DNA from: Promicromonospora sukumoe 327MFSha3.1
GTDB taxonomy: Bacteria > Actinomycetota > Actinomycetes > Actinomycetales > Cellulomonadaceae
DNA: 64,000 nt
Assembly: GCF_000385135.1 (NCBI RefSeq)
Contig: NZ_ARQM01000015.1
Span: 1-64,000 of the forward strand
Direction of reading: 5' to 3'
Below the pieces are notes generated by a model, which was not told the DNA's origin, did no database searches, and was given only the letters and a program-made list of their open reading frames with translations. The translations under genes were made by a program, and so were the position numbers. Shown in pieces: positions 1 through 7,067 of the stretch (its first letter is position 1; each line of letters begins with the position of its first letter).

Positions 1-17
1 AGGATCAAACTCTCCGT
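1..17 (-). rRNA. 16S rRNA gene, 5' end only
   Basis: The reverse complement of the first bases reads ACGGAGAGTTTGATCCT, the conserved start of actinobacterial 16S rRNA. The gene continues off the left edge of the window. The exact mature 5' end cannot be fixed from these few bases. Confidence 0.88.
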
Positions 18-203
18 AAAAGAGAAACATCCACACCCACCAGGTGGGTGCGAACAATGATACTGGCCAGATCAAAACCAAAACTGGTTTATTGTTGATC
101 CGATCCAAAAAAAGACCCTCGTCATCCCTGTCCACGCCACCATGTGGTGGAGCGACCTGAAACGCTGAGAGTCAAATGATTGGCATTGACTATCAAGCAC
201 ACT

Positions 204-221
204 GTTGAGTTCTCAAACAAC
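204..221 (-). promoter_or_regulatory. 16S leader antitermination/processing element
   Basis: On the minus strand this reads TTGTTTGAGAACTCAACAG, the motif found in actinobacterial rRNA leaders just upstream of 16S and linked to antitermination or processing. GTTGAGTTCTCAAACAAC is itself an imperfect palindrome. Its place about 190 bp before the 16S start supports the 16S call. The rest of 18-745 shows no credible gene: the open frames there lie over leader DNA and lack ribosome binding sites. Confidence 0.75.
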
Positions 222-367
222 CGACGCACACCGTCAGGACCGCGATCTTTTCGTTCGCTTCCCTGTCCGGGGCAGTTCCTTAACCTTACCAGATTCTTTC
301 GGCCGATCAAATTCGCTTCAGTTTCTGAAAACCGGAAGGAATTGCAACCCGCCTGCCGAAAATGGCG

Positions 368-397
368 ACCCTATCGACGGATTCTGGGGAACACAAA
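368..397 (-). promoter_or_regulatory. candidate rRNA promoter, proximal
   Basis: On the minus strand a -35-like TTTGTG (392-397) and a -10-like TAGGGT (368-373) are separated by 18 bp. It lies between the leader motif and a better promoter further upstream, which fits the multi-promoter layout of rRNA operons. The match to consensus is modest. Confidence 0.35.
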
Positions 398-492
398 GTT
401 CCTCGATTCTGCGATGTGGGTTTCAACCCCGGCGCGGCCACCCGGTCCCTTTCGGGCCCCGTGTCCGTCTGCCCGTCGGGCTGACCTGGAGA

Positions 493-522
493 ACATTACA
501 CACGATCCCGCGAACGCGCCAA
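493..522 (-). promoter_or_regulatory. candidate rRNA promoter, distal
   Basis: On the minus strand TTGGCG (517-522) and TAATGT (493-498) are separated by 18 bp, a good sigma-70-type match and the best one in the 730-bp region upstream of 16S. Transcription would run left into the rRNA operon. Confidence 0.5.
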
Positions 523-745
523 CTCAGCGGGAGTGGCCTGGGGCACACGGTGTTTTCGCAGGTCAGAGGCCATTTGAACGGGCTCTTGCGCAACCTCGGA
601 CGGCACTTGTGACCGGGGCCACGCCATTTGACGCACAGGTTCCCCGCATGTGCACCTCGACGAAGGTTTGTTACCCGAGTCCGCACCGGCTTTTCCGCTT
701 CCCTGCCCCAGGGGCGCTCGTGGGAGCGCGTACTACGTTCGTGTC

Positions 746-1354
746 GTGACTCCTGAGTACTCACCGGCGTCGGACGCCGGCAGCGGCACCGCCCTGCGCA
801 CCTCCACCGGCGTCGTGCGCCGGGCGACCGTCGACGACGCGGCCGAGACCGCCTGGCTCGCGGCCCTCACCTTTCCGCTGGCCTGCCCGCCCGGCACCCC
901 GGTGTCCGACATGGCCGTCCACATCGCGCACAAGCTGACCCCCGGGCACTTCCGCGAGTGGGCCACCAGCACGGAGCACGCGCTGCTCGTGCACGACGAC
1001 GGCACGCGCCTGCTCGGCTACGTGCTCCTCGTGCTGGGTGCGCCCGGCAGCGCGGCGGAGACCGACGCCGTCCGCGCCGCGAGCGGGCACGAGGCGCCGT
1101 ACGTCGAGCTGTCCAAGATCTACGTGCATCCCGACGTCCTGGGCGGCGGGGTGGCCGGCGCCCTCATGCGGGGCGCGGTCGAGGCCGCGGCCGAGCTCGG
1201 CCCGGGCCTCCCCCTCTGGCTCGGCACCAACGCGCGCAACGAGCGCGCCCAGGCCTTCTACCGCAAGAACGGCTTCGAGGTGGTCGGTAGGCGCACCATG
1301 CGGGTGGGCGACCTGGACCACGACGACGTCGTGCTGCTGCGCACCCAGGCGTAG
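746..1354 (+). CDS. GNAT family N-acetyltransferase
   Basis: Predicted 202-aa cytoplasmic acetyltransferase that would use acetyl-CoA; the acceptor is unknown. The GNAT core lies at about residues 25-200: a beta-strand 'VELSKIYVHPDVLGGGVAG' that enters the pyrophosphate-binding region (degenerate Q/RxxGxG/A), followed by 'NARNERAQAFYRKNGFE', the usual C-terminal AxxFYxxxGF motif. The frame is open back to an ATG at 650, but that start would place coding DNA on rRNA upstream sequence, and similarity to the family begins after the GTG at 746. There is no clear ribosome binding site, so it may be leaderless. It diverges from the rRNA operon and ends at a strong hairpin. Confidence 0.8.
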   Translation: MTPEYSPASDAGSGTALRTSTGVVRRATVDDAAETAWLAALTFPLACPPGTPVSDMAVHIAHKLTPGHFREWATSTEHALLVHDDGTRLLGYVLLVLGAPGSAAETDAVRAASGHEAPYVELSKIYVHPDVLGGGVAGALMRGAVEAAAELGPGLPLWLGTNARNERAQAFYRKNGFEVVGRRTMRVGDLDHDDVVLLRTQA

Positions 1355-1379
1355 TCCACCGGCAGCCCGAGAGCAGAAA

Positions 1380-1413
1380 GGTGGGGCCGACGCCCTCCGG
1401 CGTCGGCCCCACC
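1380..1413. terminator. bidirectional hairpin terminator
   Basis: A perfect 15-bp inverted repeat (GGTGGGGCCGACGCC and its complement) with a 4-nt loop lies between two convergent genes, the GNAT gene and the Tat-exported isomerase. It has no U-tract, as is common in high-GC actinobacteria. Confidence 0.8.
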
Positions 1414-1439
1414 TCACCTACCTGGCTGCGCGGGACCGG

Positions 1440-2459
1440 TCAGCAGCGCTTGGCGCGCAGCGACCGGATCTCGACGTACGACCGCTCGGCGTTGCCGAAC
1501 GAGTCGACCGGGAAGCCCGGCGCGGCCACCGAGGCGGCGTTGTCCTGCTCCCAGATGCCGTGCCGCCGGCCCGAGCCCGCGAGCGCCGACAGGAACTCGG
1601 TGTACGGCAGGTCGCCGGCCCCGAACTCCACGATGTCGTAGCCCCCGGTGTTCGCCGGGTTCGCGTCGCCGTCCTTGAGGTGCAGGAGCGGGTAGCGGTG
1701 CGGGTTGCGCTTGACGTAGTCCACCGGCTCGAAGCCCGGGTAGCGGTGCTTGCCCACGAACGCCCAGTAGACGTCCATCTCGAGGAAGACCTTCCTCGGG
1801 TCGGTGTTGTCGTAGAAGACGTCGTAGAGCCGGACGTCCGGGTCGTCGGTCGCGAAGCTGAACTCGCCGTCGTGGTTGTGCTGGTAGAACTTCAGGCCGC
1901 GGGCGCGGGCCGCCGCGCCGAAGCCGTTGAACTGCTCGGCGGCGGCGAGGTAGCCGGCGACCGTGCGGTCGTTGGTCGGAGCCTGCGCGGTGCCGACGTG
2001 CTCCATGCCGAGGGTCTCGGCGATGTCGAGCTCCTGCTCCATGTTGTTGGCGAAGTCGGAGATCCCGCGGTGGGAGCCCACGGCGCGCAGGCCGTTGTCG
2101 TCCAGCAGCTGCCGGATCTCCTGCGGGGTGATCGCCCCGACCTGGCCCTGCGTGTAGCCGGCGAACTCGACCTCGGCGTAGCCCATGTCGGCGAGCCGCT
2201 CGAACACGGTGCGGAAGCCGAGCGAGGAGACCTTGTCCCTGATCGAGTACAGCTGGATGCCGATGTGGCCTGCGGGCACGAGCACGCGGCCCCCGCCCTT
2301 GCCGGCGGCCGCTGCCCCGGTCGCCGCCGCCGGGGCGAGCGTCGCCGCGGCGGCGCTGCCCGCGAGACCGGCACCGGCCAGCGTTGCCGCACCCACGGCC
2401 ACGGTGCCGCCGGCCAGCCTCAGAAAGTTCCTGCGGTTGACGTCAGTGCGTGATTCCAT
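1440..2459 (-). CDS. Tat-exported sugar isomerase/epimerase-like TIM-barrel protein
   Basis: 339 aa. The N-terminus carries a twin-arginine signal (NRRNFLRLAGG, residues 9-19) followed by an Ala-rich hydrophobic stretch to about residue 45, so the protein should be exported folded. The rest is an AP-endonuclease-2/xylose-isomerase-like barrel: 'GIQLYSIRD' opens it, and 'QHNHDGEF', 'EMDVYWAF', 'LLHLKDGD' and 'GIWEQDNA' supply the usual His/Asp/Glu metal-ligand positions. Homologues are named sugar phosphate isomerases, but an exported one would not see sugar phosphates. Members of this superfamily act as 3-keto-glycoside lyases or hydratases, which fits the neighbours. The ATG shares one base (TGATG) with the stop of the upstream dehydrogenase gene, so translation is probably coupled. 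The exact reaction is inference. Confidence 0.85.
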   Translation of the reverse strand: MESRTDVNRRNFLRLAGGTVAVGAATLAGAGLAGSAAAATLAPAAATGAAAAGKGGGRVLVPAGHIGIQLYSIRDKVSSLGFRTVFERLADMGYAEVEFAGYTQGQVGAITPQEIRQLLDDNGLRAVGSHRGISDFANNMEQELDIAETLGMEHVGTAQAPTNDRTVAGYLAAAEQFNGFGAAARARGLKFYQHNHDGEFSFATDDPDVRLYDVFYDNTDPRKVFLEMDVYWAFVGKHRYPGFEPVDYVKRNPHRYPLLHLKDGDANPANTGGYDIVEFGAGDLPYTEFLSALAGSGRRHGIWEQDNAASVAAPGFPVDSFGNAERSYVEIRSLRAKRC

Positions 2460-5122
2460 CACTGCTCTCCTTCGGTCCGAGCGGCCCCGGTCGGGCCGGT
2501 CGAGTTCTGTGCGGCGGCCGGGGGCGTGCCCACGCCCTCGCCAACCATGGTGAGCGCGTCGAGGTCGAGGCCCCCGGTCGCGGTGATGTAGAGCGTCCCG
2601 GTGTCCGACCGGTCGCGGAAGGACAGGGCGACGTCCTTCCACGTGCGGGCGTTCACCTTCGCCGTGGCGAACGGCTTGGCCTTGGGCGAGCCCCAGCGGA
2701 GCTCGATCTTGCCCTTGCCGCGCACGGTCGCCGTCGCACTGTCGATCCCGGCGAGGCTGACGCGTTCGAGGGCGACCGAGTCCTTCTTGGCCAGTCCGGT
2801 CACGTACGCGCCGGCCGAGGCCGCCTCGTCCTCGACCACCTCGACGCCGGTGAGCTCGCCGTGCTCGGCCTGCTGCAGCTTGGGGTTCAGGCGCAGGGTG
2901 GCCTCGCCGGCGGCCGGCGGCAGGCCGTTGGCCCCGTTGTCGGTGTAGGTGATGACGACGGCGCCGTACAGGTGCGCGCCCGCTCCGTGCTCCGGGGAGT
3001 TGGGGTCGGTCGGGAACACGCCGGTGCAGCCCGTGCCCGAGACCTCGGGGTGCGCGTGCTCGTCGTGGCCCAGGCCGTAGGACCAGGCGACCCGCTCGCA
3101 GACGGTCTCGGTGCCGTCCTCGGCGTCGTTCGTGGTCACCTCGAAGGCGACCTCGTCGCCCCAGTCGAAGAACCCGCCGTCGGCCGGGAAGTCGACGGTG
3201 ATCTCGGGCGCCTCGTTGCCGACGCTGATCGACGTCGAGGTGAGCGCGCGCTTGCCGCTGCCGTCGGTGACCCGCAGGCGAGCGGTGTAGACGCCGAGCT
3301 CGGTGTAGGTGTGGGTGACCTGCGGCCCGGTGAGGTCGAAGGTGCCGTCGCCGTCGATGTCCCACTCGTAGGTGAGCGCGTCGCCGTCCGGGTCGCTGGA
3401 GGCCGACGCGTCGAGCTCGACCTCGACCGGCGCGGACGTGGACGACTCCGGCGTCGCCGTGAACTGCGCCTGCGGCGCCTTGTTCCCCTCGGCGTGGTCG
3501 ATGCGGTAGAGCCCGGAGTCCGGGTTCTGCCGGAAGAACCCGTCGCCGTACTCCAGGACGTACAGCGAGCCGTCCGGGCCGAACTCCAGGTCGATCGGGT
3601 TGTCGTTGATCGGCATGCCCGCGGCGGTGAGCGCCGAGTTGGGGAAGAAGTCCTCGATCTCCCCCACGTCGAACGTGGACCAGTCCACGCTGAACGCGGC
3701 GAGGTAGTCCTGCGAGAACTCGCCGAAGAACGCCTTGCCGTCCCAGTACTCCGGGAGCTTGCCGGGCGCCGTGCTGTCGGCGTCGTAGTGGTAGACCGGG
3801 CCGCCCATCGGGGCCTGGCCGCTGCCGGAGCCGAAGTTGACGAGCTCGTCGCGCGGCTGCTGGCCCGGCTGGTCGCCGTAGTACAGGGTGGCCGCCCGCG
3901 ACGGGGGCAGGTCGGTCAGGCCCGTGTTCCAGCGCGAGTTGTTGACGGGTGCGGCGCAGTCGAAGAACTCGCGCGGCGTGGCGGTCTCGAAGTTCCACTC
4001 GTTGTAGGCGGCGTTCGGCCCGTGGCAGTACGGCCAGCCCGCGTTGTGCGGGTCGTCGAGGCCCACGGCGTTCCACTCCACGTAGCCCATGGGGCCGCGG
4101 TCCGCGTTCGCCGCACCGGCGTCGGGCCCGTAGTCACCCCAGGTCAGGGAGTTGGTCTCGGGGTCGACCTCGATGCGGAACGGGTTGCGCACGCCCATCA
4201 CGAAGATCTCGGGCCGCGTGTTCTCGGTGCCCGGGGCGAACAGGTTGCCCGCGGGGACGTCGTAGGTGCTGCCCTCCCCCGGTGGTGTGCCGGCGGGGAT
4301 CTCGTCCTTGACGTCGATCCGCAGGATCTTGCCCCGCAGGTCGTTCGTGCTGCCCGCCCCGCGTCGCGAGTCGAAGCCCGGGTTCATGTTCGGGGCGTCG
4401 TTGTTCGGGGCGTAGCCGTTGGCGCCCGGCGTGCCGGCCGGGGTGTTGTCGCCGGTGGACAGGTAGAGGTTGCCCTCGCCGTCGAAGTCGATGTCGGCAC
4501 CGACGTGGCAGCACTGGCCGCGCTGCACCTCGATGTCGAGGATCGGCTGCTCCGAGTCGAGGTCGAGCGCGTCGCCGGTCCAGGTGTACTTGGCCAGGCG
4601 GTTCACGCCCACCCACTGGTCCCAGTAGCTCTCGTCCTCGCCCGCGGGCAGCGTGTTGGGCGCGTTGCCCGCCGGGGTGTCCGCCGCGCCGTCGCCGTCG
4701 GCGTCCCGGGGCGCGTACACGAGGTAGACCTCGTTGCTCTCCTCGAAGTCCGGCGCCAGGGCGATGCCCTGCAGGCCGTCCTCGGAGTTGGCGTAGACGT
4801 CCAGGGTGTTGGTCACCTTGGTGACGCCGGTCGCGGGGTCGGTCACGCGCACCTCACCGTTGCGCGCCGTGTGCAGCACCCGGAGGTCGGGCAGCACCGC
4901 CATGTCGATCGGCTCGCCGACGTCCTTGGTGAGCAGGATCTTCTCGTAGTTGGCCCAGTCGGTGTCGGCCGCCGCGGCGGCCTCGCCGTCGTGCTCGTCG
5001 TGCCCGGGGTGGGCGGACGCCGCCGGCATGGCGACGAGCGCCGTGCCCATCAGGGCGGCCGCCGCGAGCGCCGCGAGCGTTCTCTTTCGGCGCGCGTGCG
5101 CGCGCGTCTCGATAGTCTTCAT
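2459..5122 (-). CDS. secreted sugar dehydrogenase-like propeller protein with PKD and CBM6-like regions
   Basis: 887 aa. A Sec signal peptide (1-37) ends at 'ASAHPGHDEHD'. Residues about 55-540 form a soluble glucose/sorbosone dehydrogenase-type beta-propeller: 'QCCHVGADIDFDGEGNLY' carries the His equivalent to the catalytic base of PQQ glucose dehydrogenase, and 'GVRNPFRIE' the Arg of the cofactor site. A PKD domain follows (about 547-632, SDPDGDALTYEWDIDGDG), then a region with 'GGFFDWGD' and 'LGHDEHAHP' (640-735) that recurs in the 1868-aa protein, then a CBM6-like C-terminus (745-887). The role inferred is extracellular oxidation of sugars or glycosides; the acceptor and the presence of PQQ are unknown. 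A GAGGAG site lies 11 nt before the ATG. It is cotranscribed with the Tat isomerase. Confidence 0.85.
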   Translation of the reverse strand: MKTIETRAHARRKRTLAALAAAALMGTALVAMPAASAHPGHDEHDGEAAAAADTDWANYEKILLTKDVGEPIDMAVLPDLRVLHTARNGEVRVTDPATGVTKVTNTLDVYANSEDGLQGIALAPDFEESNEVYLVYAPRDADGDGAADTPAGNAPNTLPAGEDESYWDQWVGVNRLAKYTWTGDALDLDSEQPILDIEVQRGQCCHVGADIDFDGEGNLYLSTGDNTPAGTPGANGYAPNNDAPNMNPGFDSRRGAGSTNDLRGKILRIDVKDEIPAGTPPGEGSTYDVPAGNLFAPGTENTRPEIFVMGVRNPFRIEVDPETNSLTWGDYGPDAGAANADRGPMGYVEWNAVGLDDPHNAGWPYCHGPNAAYNEWNFETATPREFFDCAAPVNNSRWNTGLTDLPPSRAATLYYGDQPGQQPRDELVNFGSGSGQAPMGGPVYHYDADSTAPGKLPEYWDGKAFFGEFSQDYLAAFSVDWSTFDVGEIEDFFPNSALTAAGMPINDNPIDLEFGPDGSLYVLEYGDGFFRQNPDSGLYRIDHAEGNKAPQAQFTATPESSTSAPVEVELDASASSDPDGDALTYEWDIDGDGTFDLTGPQVTHTYTELGVYTARLRVTDGSGKRALTSTSISVGNEAPEITVDFPADGGFFDWGDEVAFEVTTNDAEDGTETVCERVAWSYGLGHDEHAHPEVSGTGCTGVFPTDPNSPEHGAGAHLYGAVVITYTDNGANGLPPAAGEATLRLNPKLQQAEHGELTGVEVVEDEAASAGAYVTGLAKKDSVALERVSLAGIDSATATVRGKGKIELRWGSPKAKPFATAKVNARTWKDVALSFRDRSDTGTLYITATGGLDLDALTMVGEGVGTPPAAAQNSTGPTGAARTEGEQ

Positions 5123-5290
5123 TCGTGATGCAGCTCCTCGTCGAGTTGGTCACGCCGACCGGGCCTCGTTCGCATCCCATTCGTCCGGGGCCCGGTCTTC
5201 ATGCGGTCCGGTGCCGTACGGCGACACCGGGGTGGTGCGGGTAGCTCTGTTCCTTGCCTCCCAGTCAGCGCGCTCGCCGGCGCGCGGGGT

Positions 5291-6292
5291 TCAGCGGGTC
5301 GAGAAGGCGGCGTCGAACGCGGAGTCCGGCGCGTCGTACGCGTGGGAGCGTACGAACTGGAGGGCTTCCGGAGCGCCCACGAGGCGGTCCATGCCGGCGT
5401 CCTCCCACTCCACGGAGATGGGGCCGTCGTAGCCGATGGTGTTGAGCATGCGGAAGGCGTCCTCCCACGGGACGTCGCCGTGCCCGGTGGAGACGAAGTC
5501 CCAGCCGCGGCGGGGGTCCGCCCACGGCAGGTGGGACGACAGGCGGCCGTTGCGGCCGTTGGTCATCCGCTTCTTCGTGTCCTTGCAGTCCACGTGGTAG
5601 ATCCGGTCCTTGAAGTCCCAGAGGAAGCTGACCGGGTCGAGGTCCTGCCAGACCATGTGGCTGGGGTCCCAGTTCAGCCCGAAGGCCTCACGGTGGCCGA
5701 TCGCCTCGAGTGTCCGGACGGTGGTCCAGTAGTCGTAGGCGATCTCGCTGGGGTGCACCTCGTGGGCGAACTTGACCCCCACCTCGTCGAAGACGTCGAG
5801 GATGGGGTTCCAGCGGTCGGCGAAGTCCTGGTATCCGGCCTCGATCGCGGCGTCGGAGACCGGCGGGAACATCGCCACGTACTTCCAGATCGCGGAGCCG
5901 GTGAACCCGATGACGGTCTTGACGCCGAGCTTGGCGGCGAGACGCGCGGTGTTCTTCATCTCCTCCGCGGCGCGCTGTCGCACGCCCTCGGGGTCGCCGT
6001 CGCCCCAGACGCGGTCGGAGACGATGTCGCGGTGGCGCTGGTCGATCGGGTCGTCGCAGACGGCCTGGCCCTTGAGGTGGTTGGAGATCGCCCACACCTT
6101 GAGGCCGTGCCGCTCCAGCAGCTCGAGGCGCCCGGCGACGTACTCGTCGTCGTCCCAGCGCCACGGGTCCAGGTGGTCGCCCCAGCAGGCGAGCTCGAGC
6201 CCGTCGTAACCCCATTCGGACGCGAGGCGTGCCACCTCCTCGAGCGGTAGGTCGGCCCACTGGCCGGTGAACAGGGTGATGGGTCGTGCCAT
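5291..6292 (-). CDS. cytoplasmic sugar isomerase/epimerase-like TIM-barrel protein
   Basis: 333 aa with no signal peptide, from the same AP-endonuclease-2/xylose-isomerase-like superfamily as the Tat-exported protein but from a different subfamily. '[16 protein letters not shown]' opens the barrel. Likely metal and substrate residues sit in '[11 protein letters not shown]', 'GLNWDPSHM', 'YHVDCKD', '[11 protein letters not shown]' and '[10 protein letters not shown]'. The chosen ATG has an ideal AGGAGG eight bases upstream. An upstream in-frame ATG at 6340 would overlap the previous gene's stop (ATGA) and add 16 residues with no family similarity. It would act on an imported sugar, possibly a 3-keto product, before the Gfo/Idh/MocA step; the reaction is unproven. 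Confidence 0.87.
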   Translation of the reverse strand: MARPITLFTGQWADLPLEEVARLASEWGYDGLELACWGDHLDPWRWDDDEYVAGRLELLERHGLKVWAISNHLKGQAVCDDPIDQRHRDIVSDRVWGDGDPEGVRQRAAEEMKNTARLAAKLGVKTVIGFTGSAIWKYVAMFPPVSDAAIEAGYQDFADRWNPILDVFDEVGVKFAHEVHPSEIAYDYWTTVRTLEAIGHREAFGLNWDPSHMVWQDLDPVSFLWDFKDRIYHVDCKDTKKRMTNGRNGRLSSHLPWADPRRGWDFVSTGHGDVPWEDAFRMLNTIGYDGPISVEWEDAGMDRLVGAPEALQFVRSHAYDAPDSAFDAAFSTR

Positions 6293-6336
6293 GGTGCTTC
6301 CTCCTGTAGGTGACGATCCGGCGTCTCCGGTCGTGC

Positions 6337-6957
6337 TCATCGGGGTTCGGTCCGCGGCGTGCGCCTGCGCAGGACGACGGCGGTCACCGCTCCTGCGGCC
6401 ACGAGCGCGCCGAGCACCCAGCCGGCCCAGACCGGCAGACCGCTCGACGCCGGCGAGACGTCGTCGGCCTGCGCTGCCGTGCCGGCGCCGTCCGCTCCGG
6501 CGGCCCCGGTGGTGGTATCGGCCGACGGCGAGTCGGCCGACCCGGCCTCGGACCGCTCGGGCTCTGCTTCCTCGGCGACCGGCGGTGCCACCACGTCGAC
6601 CTCGGTCTCGGCCTTCGCCTTCTTCGGCTCCTTCACCTGCGCGGTCACAGTCCAGTGCCCCTCGTCGAGCACCGCGGGTTCCGAGCGGTACCAGCCGACG
6701 CCCTCGGACGCCGAGACAAGGGTGATCGGTCCGACCTCGTCACCGGCGTCGGAGACCGCCCGCACCTCCACCACGGCCGACTCCTCGACGGGGTGCTTGT
6801 CGCCCGCCCAGACCAGTGCGGCGGAGATGCCGCCGGCGCCGTCCGTGCCGAGCTCGATGTCGACCTTGCCGCCGTGCGCGGCGGCCGGAGCCATGGCAGG
6901 CACGGCAAGCCCGAGCGCCAGCAGGAACGCCGCGCCGAGGCGGGTGAACTGTTTCAA
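6337..6957 (-). CDS. small membrane-anchored extracellular protein
   Basis: 206 aa from a TTG start, preceded by GAGAGGA six bases upstream; the frame stays open further upstream but without a site. A signal peptide ends near 'APAAAHGGK'. A beta-rich domain follows (about 30-120: '[12 protein letters not shown]', '[13 protein letters not shown]', '[23 protein letters not shown]'), resembling small Ig-like or CopC/FixH-like folds, and then an acidic Ala/Ser linker. One C-terminal transmembrane helix ('[17 protein letters not shown]') ends in a basic RRRTPR tail. Function is not recognised. It lies between the large secreted dehydrogenase and the cytoplasmic isomerase, so it may be an accessory or tether for the secreted oxidation system. 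Confidence 0.7.
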   Translation of the reverse strand: MKQFTRLGAAFLLALGLAVPAMAPAAAHGGKVDIELGTDGAGGISAALVWAGDKHPVEESAVVEVRAVSDAGDEVGPITLVSASEGVGWYRSEPAVLDEGHWTVTAQVKEPKKAKAETEVDVVAPPVAEEAEPERSEAGSADSPSADTTTGAAGADGAGTAAQADDVSPASSGLPVWAGWVLGALVAAGAVTAVVLRRRTPRTEPR

Positions 6958-7029
6958 GATCGTTCCTCTCCGATTCACAGGGGCCCGGGGGTCACCGGCT
7001 CTGCCACTGACCCCCGGCCAGGGTGTGAC

Positions 7030-7060
7030 GGGGCGTGCACCGGTAGCCGGTGCACGCCCC
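7030..7060 (-). terminator. hairpin terminator after the giant ThuA-dehydrogenase gene
   Basis: A perfect 14-bp inverted repeat (GGGGCGTGCACCGG) with a TAG loop sits 7 bp past the stop of the 1868-aa gene, between it and the small membrane protein gene, and separates them into two transcripts. Confidence 0.7.
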
Positions 7061-7067
7061 AGGTCCG

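Noticed and set aside
180-749. Overlapping open frames in the rRNA leader
   Set aside because: No ribosome binding site or motif, and the region holds rRNA control elements.
1440-4076. Extended 878-codon reading of the Tat isomerase gene
   Set aside because: The part before the ATG at 2459 is an out-of-frame reading of the dehydrogenase gene; the Tat signal marks the true start.
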